In this document: one piece after another, positions 18,570-28,400 of the stretch
Layout of the letters: each line of letters starts with the position of its first letter
Numbering within the stretch: the stretch's first letter is position 1
Source: Flavobacterium sufflavum
Lineage (GTDB): Bacteria > Bacteroidota > Bacteroidia > Flavobacteriales > Flavobacteriaceae
DNA length: 64,000 bases
Direction of reading: 5' to 3'
Assembly: GCF_004016525.1 (NCBI RefSeq)
Contig: NZ_SACJ01000008.1
Span: 124,001 to 188,000, forward strand
The notes under the pieces: generated by a model
Databases searched by the model: none
Seen by the model: only the letters and a program-made list of their open reading frames with translations
What the model was told of the DNA's origin: nothing
Made by a program: the position numbers and the translations under genes

Positions 18570-19583
18570 ATGGATATGAAGTCTTTTACCAATGTATTGT
18601 TTAGATTTAAATATGTTTTAATGTTTGTTTCAATAGTATTTGTAAGCAAAGTTTATGGTCAATCCTATAAAGGAGTAACTGGAATTAGAGATTCATCTTA
18701 TTCTACTAAAAATGCTTATAAATATGATGTAAAAACGCATCCGTCAATTATGATTGTTACAGAGTTTCATTTTAATTCAGTTAAAGAAAAACGTGATATT
18801 AGTTATTGCGAAATAGGAAAACGCAAATTGAATTTGGATGCTTTTTACAATAGGGATAAAACAAATTCGAAACGAACAGCAATCATCATTATTCATGGTG
18901 GCGGCTGGCGTACCGGAAGTAGAGAACAGCATTATCCAATGGCTCAAAAATTAGCCAGTTTGGGGTATGTGTGTTTTACACCAGAGTATCGTCTTTCTAC
19001 CGAAGCACTTTTTCCGGCAGCTATTTATGATATTAAAGCAGTTATTCGTTGGGTTCGGGAAAATGCAGTAGCTTATAATTTTGATGCTAATCAAATTGCT
19101 GTTTTAGGTTTTTCTGCCGGAGGCGAAATGGCTTCTTTTATGGGGACAACGGGAAATATGCCTTTATTTGAAGGAACTTCATGTAATTTAAATGCAAAAT
19201 CGAATGCCAATGCAGTAGTGGATATTGATGGAACCTTATCTTTTGTACATCCAGATGGTCGTGAGGGAGACGATAGTAAGGGAATTTCGGCTGGAACTTA
19301 TTGGTTTGGTTATTCAAAAGCAGAAAATCTAAAGTTGTGGGAAGCCGCATCGCCGTTGAGTTATGTAAGTGCTCAAACGCCATCAACACTTTTTATCAAT
19401 AGTGCTGTGCCGTGGATGCATGCTGGTCGCGAAGATTACATTAAAGTTTTGGATAAAAACGGAATCTATTCGGAAGTAAAAGAATTCGAAGGAGCGCCGC
19501 ATTCATTTTGTTTGTATGAGCCTTGGTTTAGTCCCACAATTCAATATATAGACAATTTTTTAACTAAAGTTTTTAATAAATAA
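18570..19583 (+). CDS. Secreted alpha/beta-hydrolase esterase (paralogue of 4266-5261)
   Basis: The start was placed at ATG 18570 (18576 is equally possible) because the upstream ATG lies in a terminator. A signal peptide ends at SKVYGQ. The 337-residue product has HGGGWRTG, GFSAGGE and a C-terminal APHSF histidine, a complete serine-hydrolase set. It probably removes acetyl groups from pectic oligosaccharides (inference). It shares very long identical blocks with the esterase at 4266-5261, so one arose from the other. It leads a tight run of four genes: 12 bp to the next esterase, then CE12, then CE8. Confidence 0.82.
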   Translation: MDMKSFTNVLFRFKYVLMFVSIVFVSKVYGQSYKGVTGIRDSSYSTKNAYKYDVKTHPSIMIVTEFHFNSVKEKRDISYCEIGKRKLNLDAFYNRDKTNSKRTAIIIIHGGGWRTGSREQHYPMAQKLASLGYVCFTPEYRLSTEALFPAAIYDIKAVIRWVRENAVAYNFDANQIAVLGFSAGGEMASFMGTTGNMPLFEGTSCNLNAKSNANAVVDIDGTLSFVHPDGREGDDSKGISAGTYWFGYSKAENLKLWEAASPLSYVSAQTPSTLFINSAVPWMHAGREDYIKVLDKNGIYSEVKEFEGAPHSFCLYEPWFSPTIQYIDNFLTKVFNK

Positions 19584-19595
19584 TATTTCAATGCT

Positions 19596-20585
19596 ATGAA
19601 GCAGTTTTTTCAAAATGTATTTTGGGTGGTTCTTTTTGTTTCTTTTTATGCAAAAGCACAACAAACAGCCATTAAGATTCCAAAAGACACTTCTTTTACG
19701 GTAAAAAATGAATATAAAAAATACCTGAAAAACTTTCCACAGATAAAACCCGCCAAAGATTCTTTGCCGGAAAATGTAAATGAAAGTCGGAACTTGGTTT
19801 ATACCACATTAAAAAATACTCCATTTGGAGACCGAGATTTACATCTTGATGTTTTTTCGCCAAAGAAAAAAGGAAAATATCCAGCCTTAATTATGGTTCA
19901 TGGCGGAGGATGGAGAGCGGGAGATAAAGCATTGCAAGTACCGCTGGCTCAAAAATTGGCAGCCAAAGGAATTGTAACGGTTTGTGTGGAATACCAATTG
20001 TTGCAGGAAGCAAAATATCCGGCAGCTGTTTTTAATATAAAATCGGCAGTACGATGGGTACGTGCCAATGCGGATAAATACGGAATAGATCCCAACAAAA
20101 TCGCAATTTCAGGTTGTTCCGCAGGTGGACAATTGGCCTTATTAGTCGGACTTACAAATGGAGTTGAAGCCAAGGAAGGAAATCAGGGAAACTTAGGTTT
20201 TTCGAGTGATATACAAGCCATCGTAGATTTGGACGGAGTTGTAGATTTTATGGCACCTTTGTCTCTTAATCTAAAACGAGGTCCTGATTCACCAGATGTA
20301 CAATGGTTAGGAGGCACTTTTTATGAAAAACCGGAAATTTGGAAAGATGCTTCTCCTATCTTTTGGGCTAATGAAAAATCTTGTCCAATTTTGTTTGTTA
20401 ATAGTGGTTTTCCAAGATTTCACGCCGGTCAGGATGAGTTAATCGGGATGATGAAAGATTGGGGAATATATACCGAAGTTCATAAATTTGATATCCAGCT
20501 CCATACATTCTGGTTGTTTAATCCCTGGATTGATCCGACAGCGAATTATATCAATGATTTTTTAATTAAAGTTTTTAATAAATAA
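19596..20585 (+). CDS. Secreted alpha/beta-hydrolase esterase, third family member
   Basis: This 329-residue protein has a signal peptide ending YAKAQ, HGGGWRAG for the oxyanion hole, ISGCSAGGQ with the nucleophile serine, VDLDG, and a C-terminal LHTFW histidine. It is clearly homologous to the two other esterases in the window but much more diverged; for example, the elbow is GCSAGG instead of GFSAGG. A different ester position or substrate is likely. It lies 12 bp behind the previous esterase and 2 bp before the CE12 gene, so the three are surely cotranscribed. Confidence 0.82.
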   Translation: MKQFFQNVFWVVLFVSFYAKAQQTAIKIPKDTSFTVKNEYKKYLKNFPQIKPAKDSLPENVNESRNLVYTTLKNTPFGDRDLHLDVFSPKKKGKYPALIMVHGGGWRAGDKALQVPLAQKLAAKGIVTVCVEYQLLQEAKYPAAVFNIKSAVRWVRANADKYGIDPNKIAISGCSAGGQLALLVGLTNGVEAKEGNQGNLGFSSDIQAIVDLDGVVDFMAPLSLNLKRGPDSPDVQWLGGTFYEKPEIWKDASPIFWANEKSCPILFVNSGFPRFHAGQDELIGMMKDWGIYTEVHKFDIQLHTFWLFNPWIDPTANYINDFLIKVFNK

Positions 20586-20587
20586 GT

Positions 20588-21400
20588 ATGAAGATAAAAT
20601 TTATAGTTCCAGCCATTTGTGTGATAGCTAGTCTTACAATTATGGCTTTTAGTGTTAGGAAAAGCCATGTTACAGTCTATTTAATTGGTGATTCAACTAT
20701 GGCAGATTATGCCAATAATTATGAACCAGGCAAAGATTATATGAAAACCCGATATCCTGTTACAGGATGGGGACAGGTTTTTCAGCAATTTTTAGTGAAA
20801 GATAGTTTGCAGAAAGTAAATAAACTAATAAAAACACATAGTGCTTTAGTTGATGACCGGGCCAGAGGAGGGCGCAGTACACGAGCTTTTTTCCAGGAAG
20901 GGAGATGGCGCGCAGTATATGAAAATCTTAAAAAAGATGATTTGGTTCTGATGCAATTTGGGCATAATGATGGAGCTGAAAACATGACGGAAAGATATGT
21001 TACTATCGAAGGGTATAAGGAGTTTTTGAGATTGTTTGTAAGTCAAACGAGATCTAAAGGAGCTATTCCAATTATCTTAACACCAGTGGCCAGAAACTAT
21101 CCATGGAAAGATGGAAAACTGCAAAACGTTCACGGACTGTACGATCAGGCTGCGAAAGATGTTGCGAAAGAGTTGAACGTGATGTTCATCGATTTGAATA
21201 AAAAATCAATGGATTTTTTTACTAAAAAAGGAGAAACTTTTTCGGCTGAAAATTATTTTATGAACTTCCCGGCAGGTAAATATGAAGCTTATCCAGACGG
21301 ACAAAAAGACAATACCCATTTTCAAACCAAAGGAGCAATAGAAGTGGCCAGATTGGTTTTTGAAGGGATGAAAGAATTAAATGCAACTATTAAAAATTAA
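20588..21400 (+). CDS. Rhamnogalacturonan acetylesterase-like SGNH hydrolase (CE12)
   Basis: This 270-residue enzyme has a hydrophobic N-terminus (export signal). SGNH/CE12 blocks are in order: block I GDSTMAD with S36, block II ARGGRSTRAF, block III QFGHNDG, and block V DNTHFQTKGA with the catalytic Asp/His. CE12 enzymes remove acetyl groups from rhamnogalacturonan I. The gene starts 2 bp after the preceding esterase and its end lies 13 bp before the next gene's chosen start. Together with CE8 it makes a de-esterification set for pectin. Confidence 0.9.
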   Translation: MKIKFIVPAICVIASLTIMAFSVRKSHVTVYLIGDSTMADYANNYEPGKDYMKTRYPVTGWGQVFQQFLVKDSLQKVNKLIKTHSALVDDRARGGRSTRAFFQEGRWRAVYENLKKDDLVLMQFGHNDGAENMTERYVTIEGYKEFLRLFVSQTRSKGAIPIILTPVARNYPWKDGKLQNVHGLYDQAAKDVAKELNVMFIDLNKKSMDFFTKKGETFSAENYFMNFPAGKYEAYPDGQKDNTHFQTKGAIEVARLVFEGMKELNATIKN

Positions 21401-21413
21401 ACTCTATTATTTC

Positions 21414-22400
21414 ATGAAAAATACAATCAGACTAAAATACATTTTGTTTTTTCTATTCGTTACCCAATTGTTTTTTGCACAAACAGCAAATCCTGAAAAA
21501 TACAAATATCAATTTGTTGTTGCTAAAGACGGCAGTGGCGATTATAAATACATTCAGGATGCCATAGATGCCATGCGAAAATTTCCTTTGGCACCGATTA
21601 CTTTGTATATTAAAAATGGAGTTTACAACGAAAAGATTGAATTGTCGGCTAATAATACCGATGTTATTTTTATCGGGGAAAGTGTAGATAAAACTATCAT
21701 AACCTATAATGACTATTCGGGGAGGGGTAAAATGGGAACTTTTGATTCTTACACAGCTAAAATATCTGGAAATAGATTCAAGGCTGAGAATATTACGTTT
21801 GCCAATTCTGCCGGTCGCGTAGGGCAGGCGGTAGCCTTATATGTCGATGCTGATAAAGCTGTTTTTAAGAATTGTAAATTTTTAGGAAATCAAGATACCA
21901 TCTATCATGGCGGCGAATATTCAAGACAATTTTTTGTAGATTGTTATATCGAGGGAACCACTGATTTTCTATTTGGACCAGCAACAGCAGTGTTTAAAAA
22001 CTGTACGCTTTTTTGCAAAGCTAATTCTTATATTGCAGCTCCAAATACACCAAAAGACAAAGAATTTGGTTTTGTCTTCTTGGATTGCAAAGTGATTGTA
22101 AATGAAGAAGTAGATAAGTTATACCTTGGTCGACCATGGAGGGCATGGGCAAAATCAGTATTTATAAGATGTGAATTGCCTAAGCAAATCGCTGTTGAAG
22201 GATGGGATAATTGGGGGAATACTGATAATGAAAAAACAGCTTTTTTTGCGGAATACGAATGTACAGGCGAAGGTTTTAAACCAAAAGAAAGAGCGCTATG
22301 GACGCATCAATTAAAAAAATCAGAAGCAGAAAGATATACTTTGAAAACTATTTTAGGCAGTAATTCTAAATCTTCAGAAAAAGAATGGTATGAGTTGTAA
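21414..22400 (+). CDS. Pectinesterase (CE8), secreted
   Basis: The start at ATG 21414 was chosen because it gives a clean signal peptide (LKYILFFLFVTQLFFAQ) and avoids overlap with the CE12 gene; an in-frame ATG exists at 21381. The 328-residue product has GQAVALYVD, QDTIYHGG, DFLFGPA and LGRPWRAWA, all CE8 active-site segments. It demethylates pectin. It differs from the lipoprotein CE8 at 1501 in being apparently soluble and periplasmic, so it may act on imported oligosaccharides. It is the last gene of the ECF-controlled locus; a convergent terminator follows. Confidence 0.92.
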   Translation: MKNTIRLKYILFFLFVTQLFFAQTANPEKYKYQFVVAKDGSGDYKYIQDAIDAMRKFPLAPITLYIKNGVYNEKIELSANNTDVIFIGESVDKTIITYNDYSGRGKMGTFDSYTAKISGNRFKAENITFANSAGRVGQAVALYVDADKAVFKNCKFLGNQDTIYHGGEYSRQFFVDCYIEGTTDFLFGPATAVFKNCTLFCKANSYIAAPNTPKDKEFGFVFLDCKVIVNEEVDKLYLGRPWRAWAKSVFIRCELPKQIAVEGWDNWGNTDNEKTAFFAEYECTGEGFKPKERALWTHQLKKSEAERYTLKTILGSNSKSSEKEWYEL

Positions 22401-22434
22401 TCATAATAATTGATTGTTTGTCATATCCTTGAAA

Positions 22435-22477
22435 AAACAAGGCTGCCCATTTTTTTGGAGCAGCCTTGTTTTTTTAT
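22435..22477. terminator. Bidirectional terminator between pectinesterase and GH3 genes
   Basis: A 9-bp GC-rich stem CAAGGCTGC/GCAGCCTTG (22438-22446 with 22460-22468) is flanked by A-run and T-run. It serves both convergent genes. Confidence 0.85.
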
Positions 22478-22491
22478 TCACGATATAGAAT

Positions 22492-25107
22492 CTATTTATC
22501 CTTTATTAATGATTTAGTTGTGATTTTAAATCGGTTAGTTTGGATGTCCTTAGAATCATCAGGAAGTTTTCCTCCCACGGCTATGGTAAACCAGCCGGGT
22601 TCTATGACTCTTTGCCCTTTATTGTCAATTAAAGAAAGCTGTCTTGGAAAAATTTTAAAACGTACTGTTTTTGTCTCTCCTTTTTTAAGATTAATGCGTT
22701 CAAAACCTTCTAATTGCCAAATTGGGCGTGGAGTAGAAGCTTTTTCATCTTTAAGGTAAAGTTCTACTACTTCATCTCCGTCTCGTTCTCCTGTATTGCT
22801 GACATCAACTGAGACTTCAAAATCTTTTTCAGCATTAATATTGGTTGGTAATTGTAAGTTAGAGTAATTAAATTTTGTATAACTTAAACCAAATCCAAAA
22901 GGATATAGTGGTTTTTTATCAAAATAACGGTAGGTACGACCTTTCATATCGTAGTTTTCAAAATCAGGTAATTGTTCTACCGATTTGTAGTAAGTAACAG
23001 GCAATCGACCAGCGGGATTGTAATCACCAAAAATAACATCGGCAATAGCGTTACCTCCCTGCTGTCCCGGATAACCTGCTGTTAGAATGGCAGGAACATT
23101 TTCATTAGCCCAATTGATAGAGAGTGCGCTTCCGTTGATTAAAACTAATGTTACCGGCTTTCCCGTTGCAACCATGGCTTTCATTAATTCTTCCTGATTG
23201 GATGGTAAGTCCAGGCTGGTGCGGTCTCCACCTGCAAATCCAGGAGCTTCTACTTTCATTTCTTCTCCTTCCAGACGTTCGTTTAAGCCTAGTACAAGAA
23301 CTATGGCATCTGCTTTATTGGCTACTTGTGTGGCCTCTTGAAGTAAGTTTTCCTGTGGTTCTGCCCATAATAATTGAGCTATGGCATCACCATAGTAATT
23401 CTGGTATTTGACCTCTATTTTATACTTTTTACTGGCTTCTAATTTGACTTTTTGACTTCTTATTCTCGGTGCATGGCTGTTTTTTCCTCCTGATATTTTT
23501 CCGGTTTCAATTTCTACAGTCATAAAAGGTTTTGACCATTCCGAGATATTGTATTCCCCAGTTTTTGGAGCAACAATGTATCCTGTCCATTTAATGCTGT
23601 AATTGCCCATTTTTAAACGTGGATCGGGAGTGTTGATATCCCAATGAAAATCGATATTGTCGTCAACTCTCGTAAAAAGAGGCACTCCTTCCCATTGAGA
23701 ATTAGCATAGTATTCCCCTTTTAATCCCTGCGTACCGTTTTCGTTTTCAAAACAAATAGACGGAATCACTTTCATGGCAGGTACTCCTTTTGCCAAGTCG
23801 GTTCCCTGGGCGTAAAGTACTTTTGCATTAGGTTCTATTTTGTTTTTAATTCCTTGTAAAACACTAATTGGATTACTTGGAATTCCGCTGTAATTACCCC
23901 ATAAAGACTGGATGTCGTCGGCATTTGGACCAATTACGGCAATAGTTTTAATCTCTTTAGAAAGCGGAAGACTATTGTTTTGATTTTTTAATAAAACAAT
24001 ACTTTTTTGCGAAGCTATACGAGCCAGATTATTGTGAGCGGCATTGTTGTTTACTGAGAAAGGGATTTGCGCATAAGGTACCAGTTCGTCGGCATCAAAC
24101 ATCCCTAATTTAAAACGGGCTGTGAATAGTCTTTTAACTGCTATATCAATATCTTTTTCAGTTAGTAATTTGCGTTCAAGGGCTTCTTTTAAGGATTTGT
24201 AGCTACTTCCGCATTCTAAATCCAATCCCTCTTTAATAGCTAAAGTAGATGCGGTAGCGGCATCAGGAGTAATTTTGTGCCATTTCCAAATATCGGTTAC
24301 AGCTCCGCAATCGGATACTATATAGCCATTGAATCCCCAATCTTTTCGTAAAATATTGAATAAATAAGGACTGGCGCTAGCCGATTCTCCTCTAAAACGA
24401 TTATAGGCGCCCATTACTGAATAGACATGTCCTTCTTTTACCAGTGTTCGAAAGGCAGGCAGGTAGGTTTCAAACAAATCGCGATCACTGGCTAGGGCAT
24501 TAAATTGATGACGGGAAGGTTCTGGCCCCGAGTGTACGGCATAATGTTTAGCAGTAGCTATTACTTTTAGGTATTTTCCGTTGGAGCCTTGTAATCCGTT
24601 AACAAATTGAAGTCCTAATTGTCCGGTTAGATAGGGATCTTCACCATAAGTTTCGTGGCCACGCCCCCATCGGGGATCACGAAAAATATTGATGTTAGGA
24701 GACCAAAAAGTTAATCCCTGGTACATGCCATGTTGCCCTCTTCTTAAATATTCATGATGTTTAGCGCGTGCTTCATCTGAAATGGCATTGGCTACATCAA
24801 AAATTAATTGGCGATCCCAGGAAGATGCAATTGAAATAGATTGTGGAAAAACTGTGGCATATCCGGCACGGGCAACTCCGTGTAAGGCTTCGTTCCACCA
24901 ATTGTATTCGGGAACATCAAGGCGTTTTATGGCGGGCGAGCTATCCATTAACTGACTTATTTTCTCATCAATAGTCATTCTGGAAACTAAATCATCAACA
25001 CGCTGGGCAATTGGTAAGTCGGTATTTTTGTAGGATAAATCTTTTTGAGCAAAGGTATTTAGTGCCAGTAGACTAAATAGTAGCACTAAGGAATGTTTTT
25101 TTCTCAT
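22492..25107 (-). CDS. Glycoside hydrolase family 3 with PA14 domain
   Basis: This 871-residue secreted beta-glycosidase has a signal peptide ending NTFAQ. A GH3 N-terminal barrel (about 35-330) carries the nucleophile Asp in IVSDCGAV, KHYAVH and EDPYLTGQLG. A GH3 C-terminal sandwich (about 375-680) is interrupted by a PA14 insertion at about 455-590 (GLKGEYYANSQWEG onward). A fibronectin-III-like domain ends the protein. Family members release glucose, xylose or arabinose from beta- or alpha-L-linked ends; substrate is not decidable. It is divergent from the hybrid two-component regulator, and the 302-bp gap between them holds two copies of a candidate regulator site. Confidence 0.92.
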   Translation of the reverse strand: MRKKHSLVLLFSLLALNTFAQKDLSYKNTDLPIAQRVDDLVSRMTIDEKISQLMDSSPAIKRLDVPEYNWWNEALHGVARAGYATVFPQSISIASSWDRQLIFDVANAISDEARAKHHEYLRRGQHGMYQGLTFWSPNINIFRDPRWGRGHETYGEDPYLTGQLGLQFVNGLQGSNGKYLKVIATAKHYAVHSGPEPSRHQFNALASDRDLFETYLPAFRTLVKEGHVYSVMGAYNRFRGESASASPYLFNILRKDWGFNGYIVSDCGAVTDIWKWHKITPDAATASTLAIKEGLDLECGSSYKSLKEALERKLLTEKDIDIAVKRLFTARFKLGMFDADELVPYAQIPFSVNNNAAHNNLARIASQKSIVLLKNQNNSLPLSKEIKTIAVIGPNADDIQSLWGNYSGIPSNPISVLQGIKNKIEPNAKVLYAQGTDLAKGVPAMKVIPSICFENENGTQGLKGEYYANSQWEGVPLFTRVDDNIDFHWDINTPDPRLKMGNYSIKWTGYIVAPKTGEYNISEWSKPFMTVEIETGKISGGKNSHAPRIRSQKVKLEASKKYKIEVKYQNYYGDAIAQLLWAEPQENLLQEATQVANKADAIVLVLGLNERLEGEEMKVEAPGFAGGDRTSLDLPSNQEELMKAMVATGKPVTLVLINGSALSINWANENVPAILTAGYPGQQGGNAIADVIFGDYNPAGRLPVTYYKSVEQLPDFENYDMKGRTYRYFDKKPLYPFGFGLSYTKFNYSNLQLPTNINAEKDFEVSVDVSNTGERDGDEVVELYLKDEKASTPRPIWQLEGFERINLKKGETKTVRFKIFPRQLSLIDNKGQRVIEPGWFTIAVGGKLPDDSKDIQTNRFKITTKSLIKDK

Positions 25108-25224
25108 TGATTTTTGGTCATTAGATAATTAGTAATTATGGTTTAAGTAATTGTATGTAAAATATAAAATTTTGCCTGATCAATTACAATTTAAAACAAA
25201 ACTACTTAATTAATACAGCGCAGG

Positions 25225-25247
25225 TTGGGATAAATTGCTATTTGAAG
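25225..25247 (+). promoter_or_regulatory. Candidate hybrid-regulator binding motif, copy 1
   Basis: This copy reads TTGGGATAAATTGC followed by TATTTGAAG and matches copy 2 at 19 of 23 positions. The start-to-start distance is 73 bp, close to seven helical turns, so both copies face the same side of the DNA. Confidence 0.55.
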
Positions 25248-25297
25248 TATGTTGTAAAGCTTGTGATCGAATATTAAATTAAATTTACTTTCTGAAA

Positions 25298-25320
25298 TGG
25301 GGACAAAATGCTATTTAAAG
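25298..25320 (+). promoter_or_regulatory. Candidate hybrid-regulator binding motif, copy 2
   Basis: This copy reads TGGGGACAAAATGC followed by TATTTAAAG and then a run of seven G. The G-run extension is also present in the inverted copy at 30081-30118 in front of the second susC. Confidence 0.55.
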
Positions 25321-25409
25321 GGGGGGATTTGTCTAGTGAGGGTTGTGTTTTTAGGTTTAAGCTAGAATTTTAATAGTTTTGTGTACTCTAAAAGTTAATA
25401 AAAATATAA

Positions 25410-28400
25410 ATGTTTATAAAGAACATAATTGTTGCATTTTTTTGTTTAGTAAATGTCCTATGCGCGGCTCAGCCATTTGGAGTTTTGACGCATTTTTCAC
25501 ATAATGTAAATTTAAGTCAGTCGCTTATTTTAGATATTCAACAGGATAAAAAAGGATTCATTTGGTTGGGAACCTATAATGGCTTATATCGTTATGATGG
25601 AACTTCATTTCTAAATTTTAAGGTTCTGGAAAGTGACTCATTAGATCTAATGTCGAATCGTGTGTCTAATTTTAAGTTTGATAAAAATGGCCGCATTTGG
25701 ATTAGTTCTGAAAAAAACGATGTTTATTATTTCGATACCTATAAGTTGAATTTTCATCATCCGCTGGAAGGTGGAGTGTATCATTCTTCAGCTATTTCTT
25801 TTAGGGAATACAAAGTGATGCCTTCAGGGAGGGTGTGGCTTTTTCCTAAAAATAAAAATTTCTTAATTGCTTTTGAGGCCAATAAAAAAATTAAAAGGGT
25901 TGATTTTAATCTTCGAAAACTTTTGGGTAAAAAAGTTAAGGATGTTTTTGAAGATTCGATGGGAACCACATGGTTTTTGACGGGCACAGGTATTTGTAGG
26001 TTAAAAAAAGGGGAGGTTATACCTGAATACTTCTTTTTTAATAGACCTGAAGTCTCTGGAGAGTCTTATCCATTTAATTGTGTTGTGGAAACAAAAAATG
26101 AGATTTGGTTTGGAGGTTCTAAGGGTAAGCTTACACGTTATTCGAAACAGTCAAGTACTTTTTTCGATGATCAGCTTGGTATAAAAGAGGATGTTACTCG
26201 AATTAAACTTGTAACTGGTGGTAAATTGTTAATTCTTACAGATGCTAAGAGTTTTTATTGTTATGATATTAATATCAGGAAATTAGATGTTTATAATAGT
26301 AAAACATTAGCCGGTTTTCCTGAAGGTAGTATTAATCATATAGGATTGAGCCGTAAACGTCATTTTTGGTTTCAGGCTTTAAAATCAGGGCTATATAAAT
26401 TTGATTTCGTTACCAGAAAGTTAAAGTATATGGAGGTTGAGTCAAATTACCCAGCTGCTACTAGTATAGAACGAAAAGAATTACTGCTTACCGATCCAAA
26501 AGGAAATGTGTGGATTCAATCAAAGAGAGGCCCCTTGGCCTACTGGGATGAAAGTCAGGATAGATTGTTTTCTATTGCTAAATTTATGAAGGAATCCAGA
26601 GAAGAGGTGTCTGATCTAATGCATTCAGCAATGTTCGATGTATTGGGAAATTTGTGGTTTTGTTCTTTCAAGCAAGGCTTAGACATGATAACTTTTGGCA
26701 ACAATAATTTTTCAACATTAAACTTAGGTTCATCTGAGGATCAAAAGCATAATGTCCGAAGCCTGATGGAAGACAAAAATGGTATTCTTTGGGTTGCGAG
26801 CCGTTCCAATAAAATAACATTAATTGATTCTAAAAAAAAGAAAATAGGTTTGTTAGGGGCAGATGGGACTTTGTCACTAAATAGTCCTGGATGGGGTGCA
26901 GATATTTATAACATGATGCAGGATACTAAGGGACGAATATGGATTGGAACCCGGGGAAATGGATTGTTCTGTTTGTTGCCAACCGAAAAACCGTTTAATT
27001 ATAAAGTAAACCATTATAAGTATAGTGAAAAGGATCGTTATAGTGTCAGTTCTGATGATATTTATAAAATTTTTCAAGCATCAACAGGCAAGATTTATGT
27101 TGCTACGTGGGGAGGTGGGGTAAATATTATTCAGCAATCAAATAATGAATTTCGTTTTATTAATTATAGGAACGAATTAAAAAATTACCCAATAAAGTCT
27201 GCCAATAAAGTTCGCTTAATTGTCGAGAATAAAGAACATAAAATGTTCTTTGTTTCTTATGATAAATTGTTTTCTTTTTCAGGGAATAATATGCCGGCAA
27301 ATAAATTACGATTTAAAGAATTTTTACAGATTTCAGGTAATGATATTTTGGATATTCTAGTGACTTCTGATAATCGAATAGCATTGGGAACCAATGGAAA
27401 AGGATTGATTTTAGCTGATTTAGATAAGCAAGGTCAATTAAAGATCAAGTCCGTTTGCAGCGAGACAACCTCTTTTCTTATTCAGGGAATTTTATCAATG
27501 CAAAAGGATAAATCAGGTAAAATTTGGGTTACGGGAGATAACCAGATTGTAAAGTTTGATCTCCAAAAAAACAGTGCAGAAACATTTCCCGAACTGAAAT
27601 CGCTTATTGGTGCTGAAATATTTTCTGAAGGTACAAAATGCCGCCTGTCAAATGGTGAAATTGCTTTTGGCTATTCTAATGGTGTTATTTGTTTCAAGCC
27701 TGAAACTATTAAGCCTATTGAATTTAAGCCTTATTTATCAATAACTGGATTTGTAGTTAATAATAAGGATTTGCACGAAATTAATCCTGAGATTCCTGCG
27801 AATTCTGATTTACTTAAAGAAGTTAACTTAGAACATGACCAGAATTTCTTCAGGGTTCAATTTTCGGCCCTTGATTATATTAAAAATGAAAGAATTATTT
27901 ATCGGTATAAATTAAAAGGCGTAGATAAACAGTGGAATTATATTAAAGGAGGAGAATCAATTAATTATACAAATTTAGGTAAAGGAAAATATGAGCTTGT
28001 AATTTCGTCTACTAACCATCATAATTTATGGGTAAATAATGAGAGAAGAATAAAGATTAATGTTCTTCCATCGTTATGGAACAGCAATTTTGCTTATTTC
28101 TGTTATGCATTGTTGGCTTTTAGTTTGTTGTTGCTGGTTCAGCATATCTTTTTAACCATTTTGAAATTGCGTAATGATGTACAAATGCAAGAACAAATGG
28201 CTGAGTTGAAGCTGGATTTTTTTACCGATATTTCACATGAAATTCGTACTCCTCTTACTATGATTACTGCTCCTGTGGAAAAAATGCTATTAGATAATGA
28301 TGTGCCAAATTCAGTAAAAACACAACTTCAGTTAATTGAAAGAAATACGAATAGGTTATTGAATTTGGTAAATCAAATTTTAGATTTAAGGAGAATTCAA

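Larger units (their letters stand above)
25108..25409. promoter_or_regulatory. Divergent regulatory region between GH3 and the hybrid regulator
   Basis: This 302-bp gap holds a minus-strand TAnnTTTG element for GH3 at 25197-25204 (TAGTTTTG), a plus-strand TAGTTTTG at 25374-25381, 29 bp before the regulator ATG, and two copies of a 23-bp G-rich motif at 25225-25247 and 25298-25320. No ORF is seen. The promoter calls are by consensus only. Confidence 0.6.
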
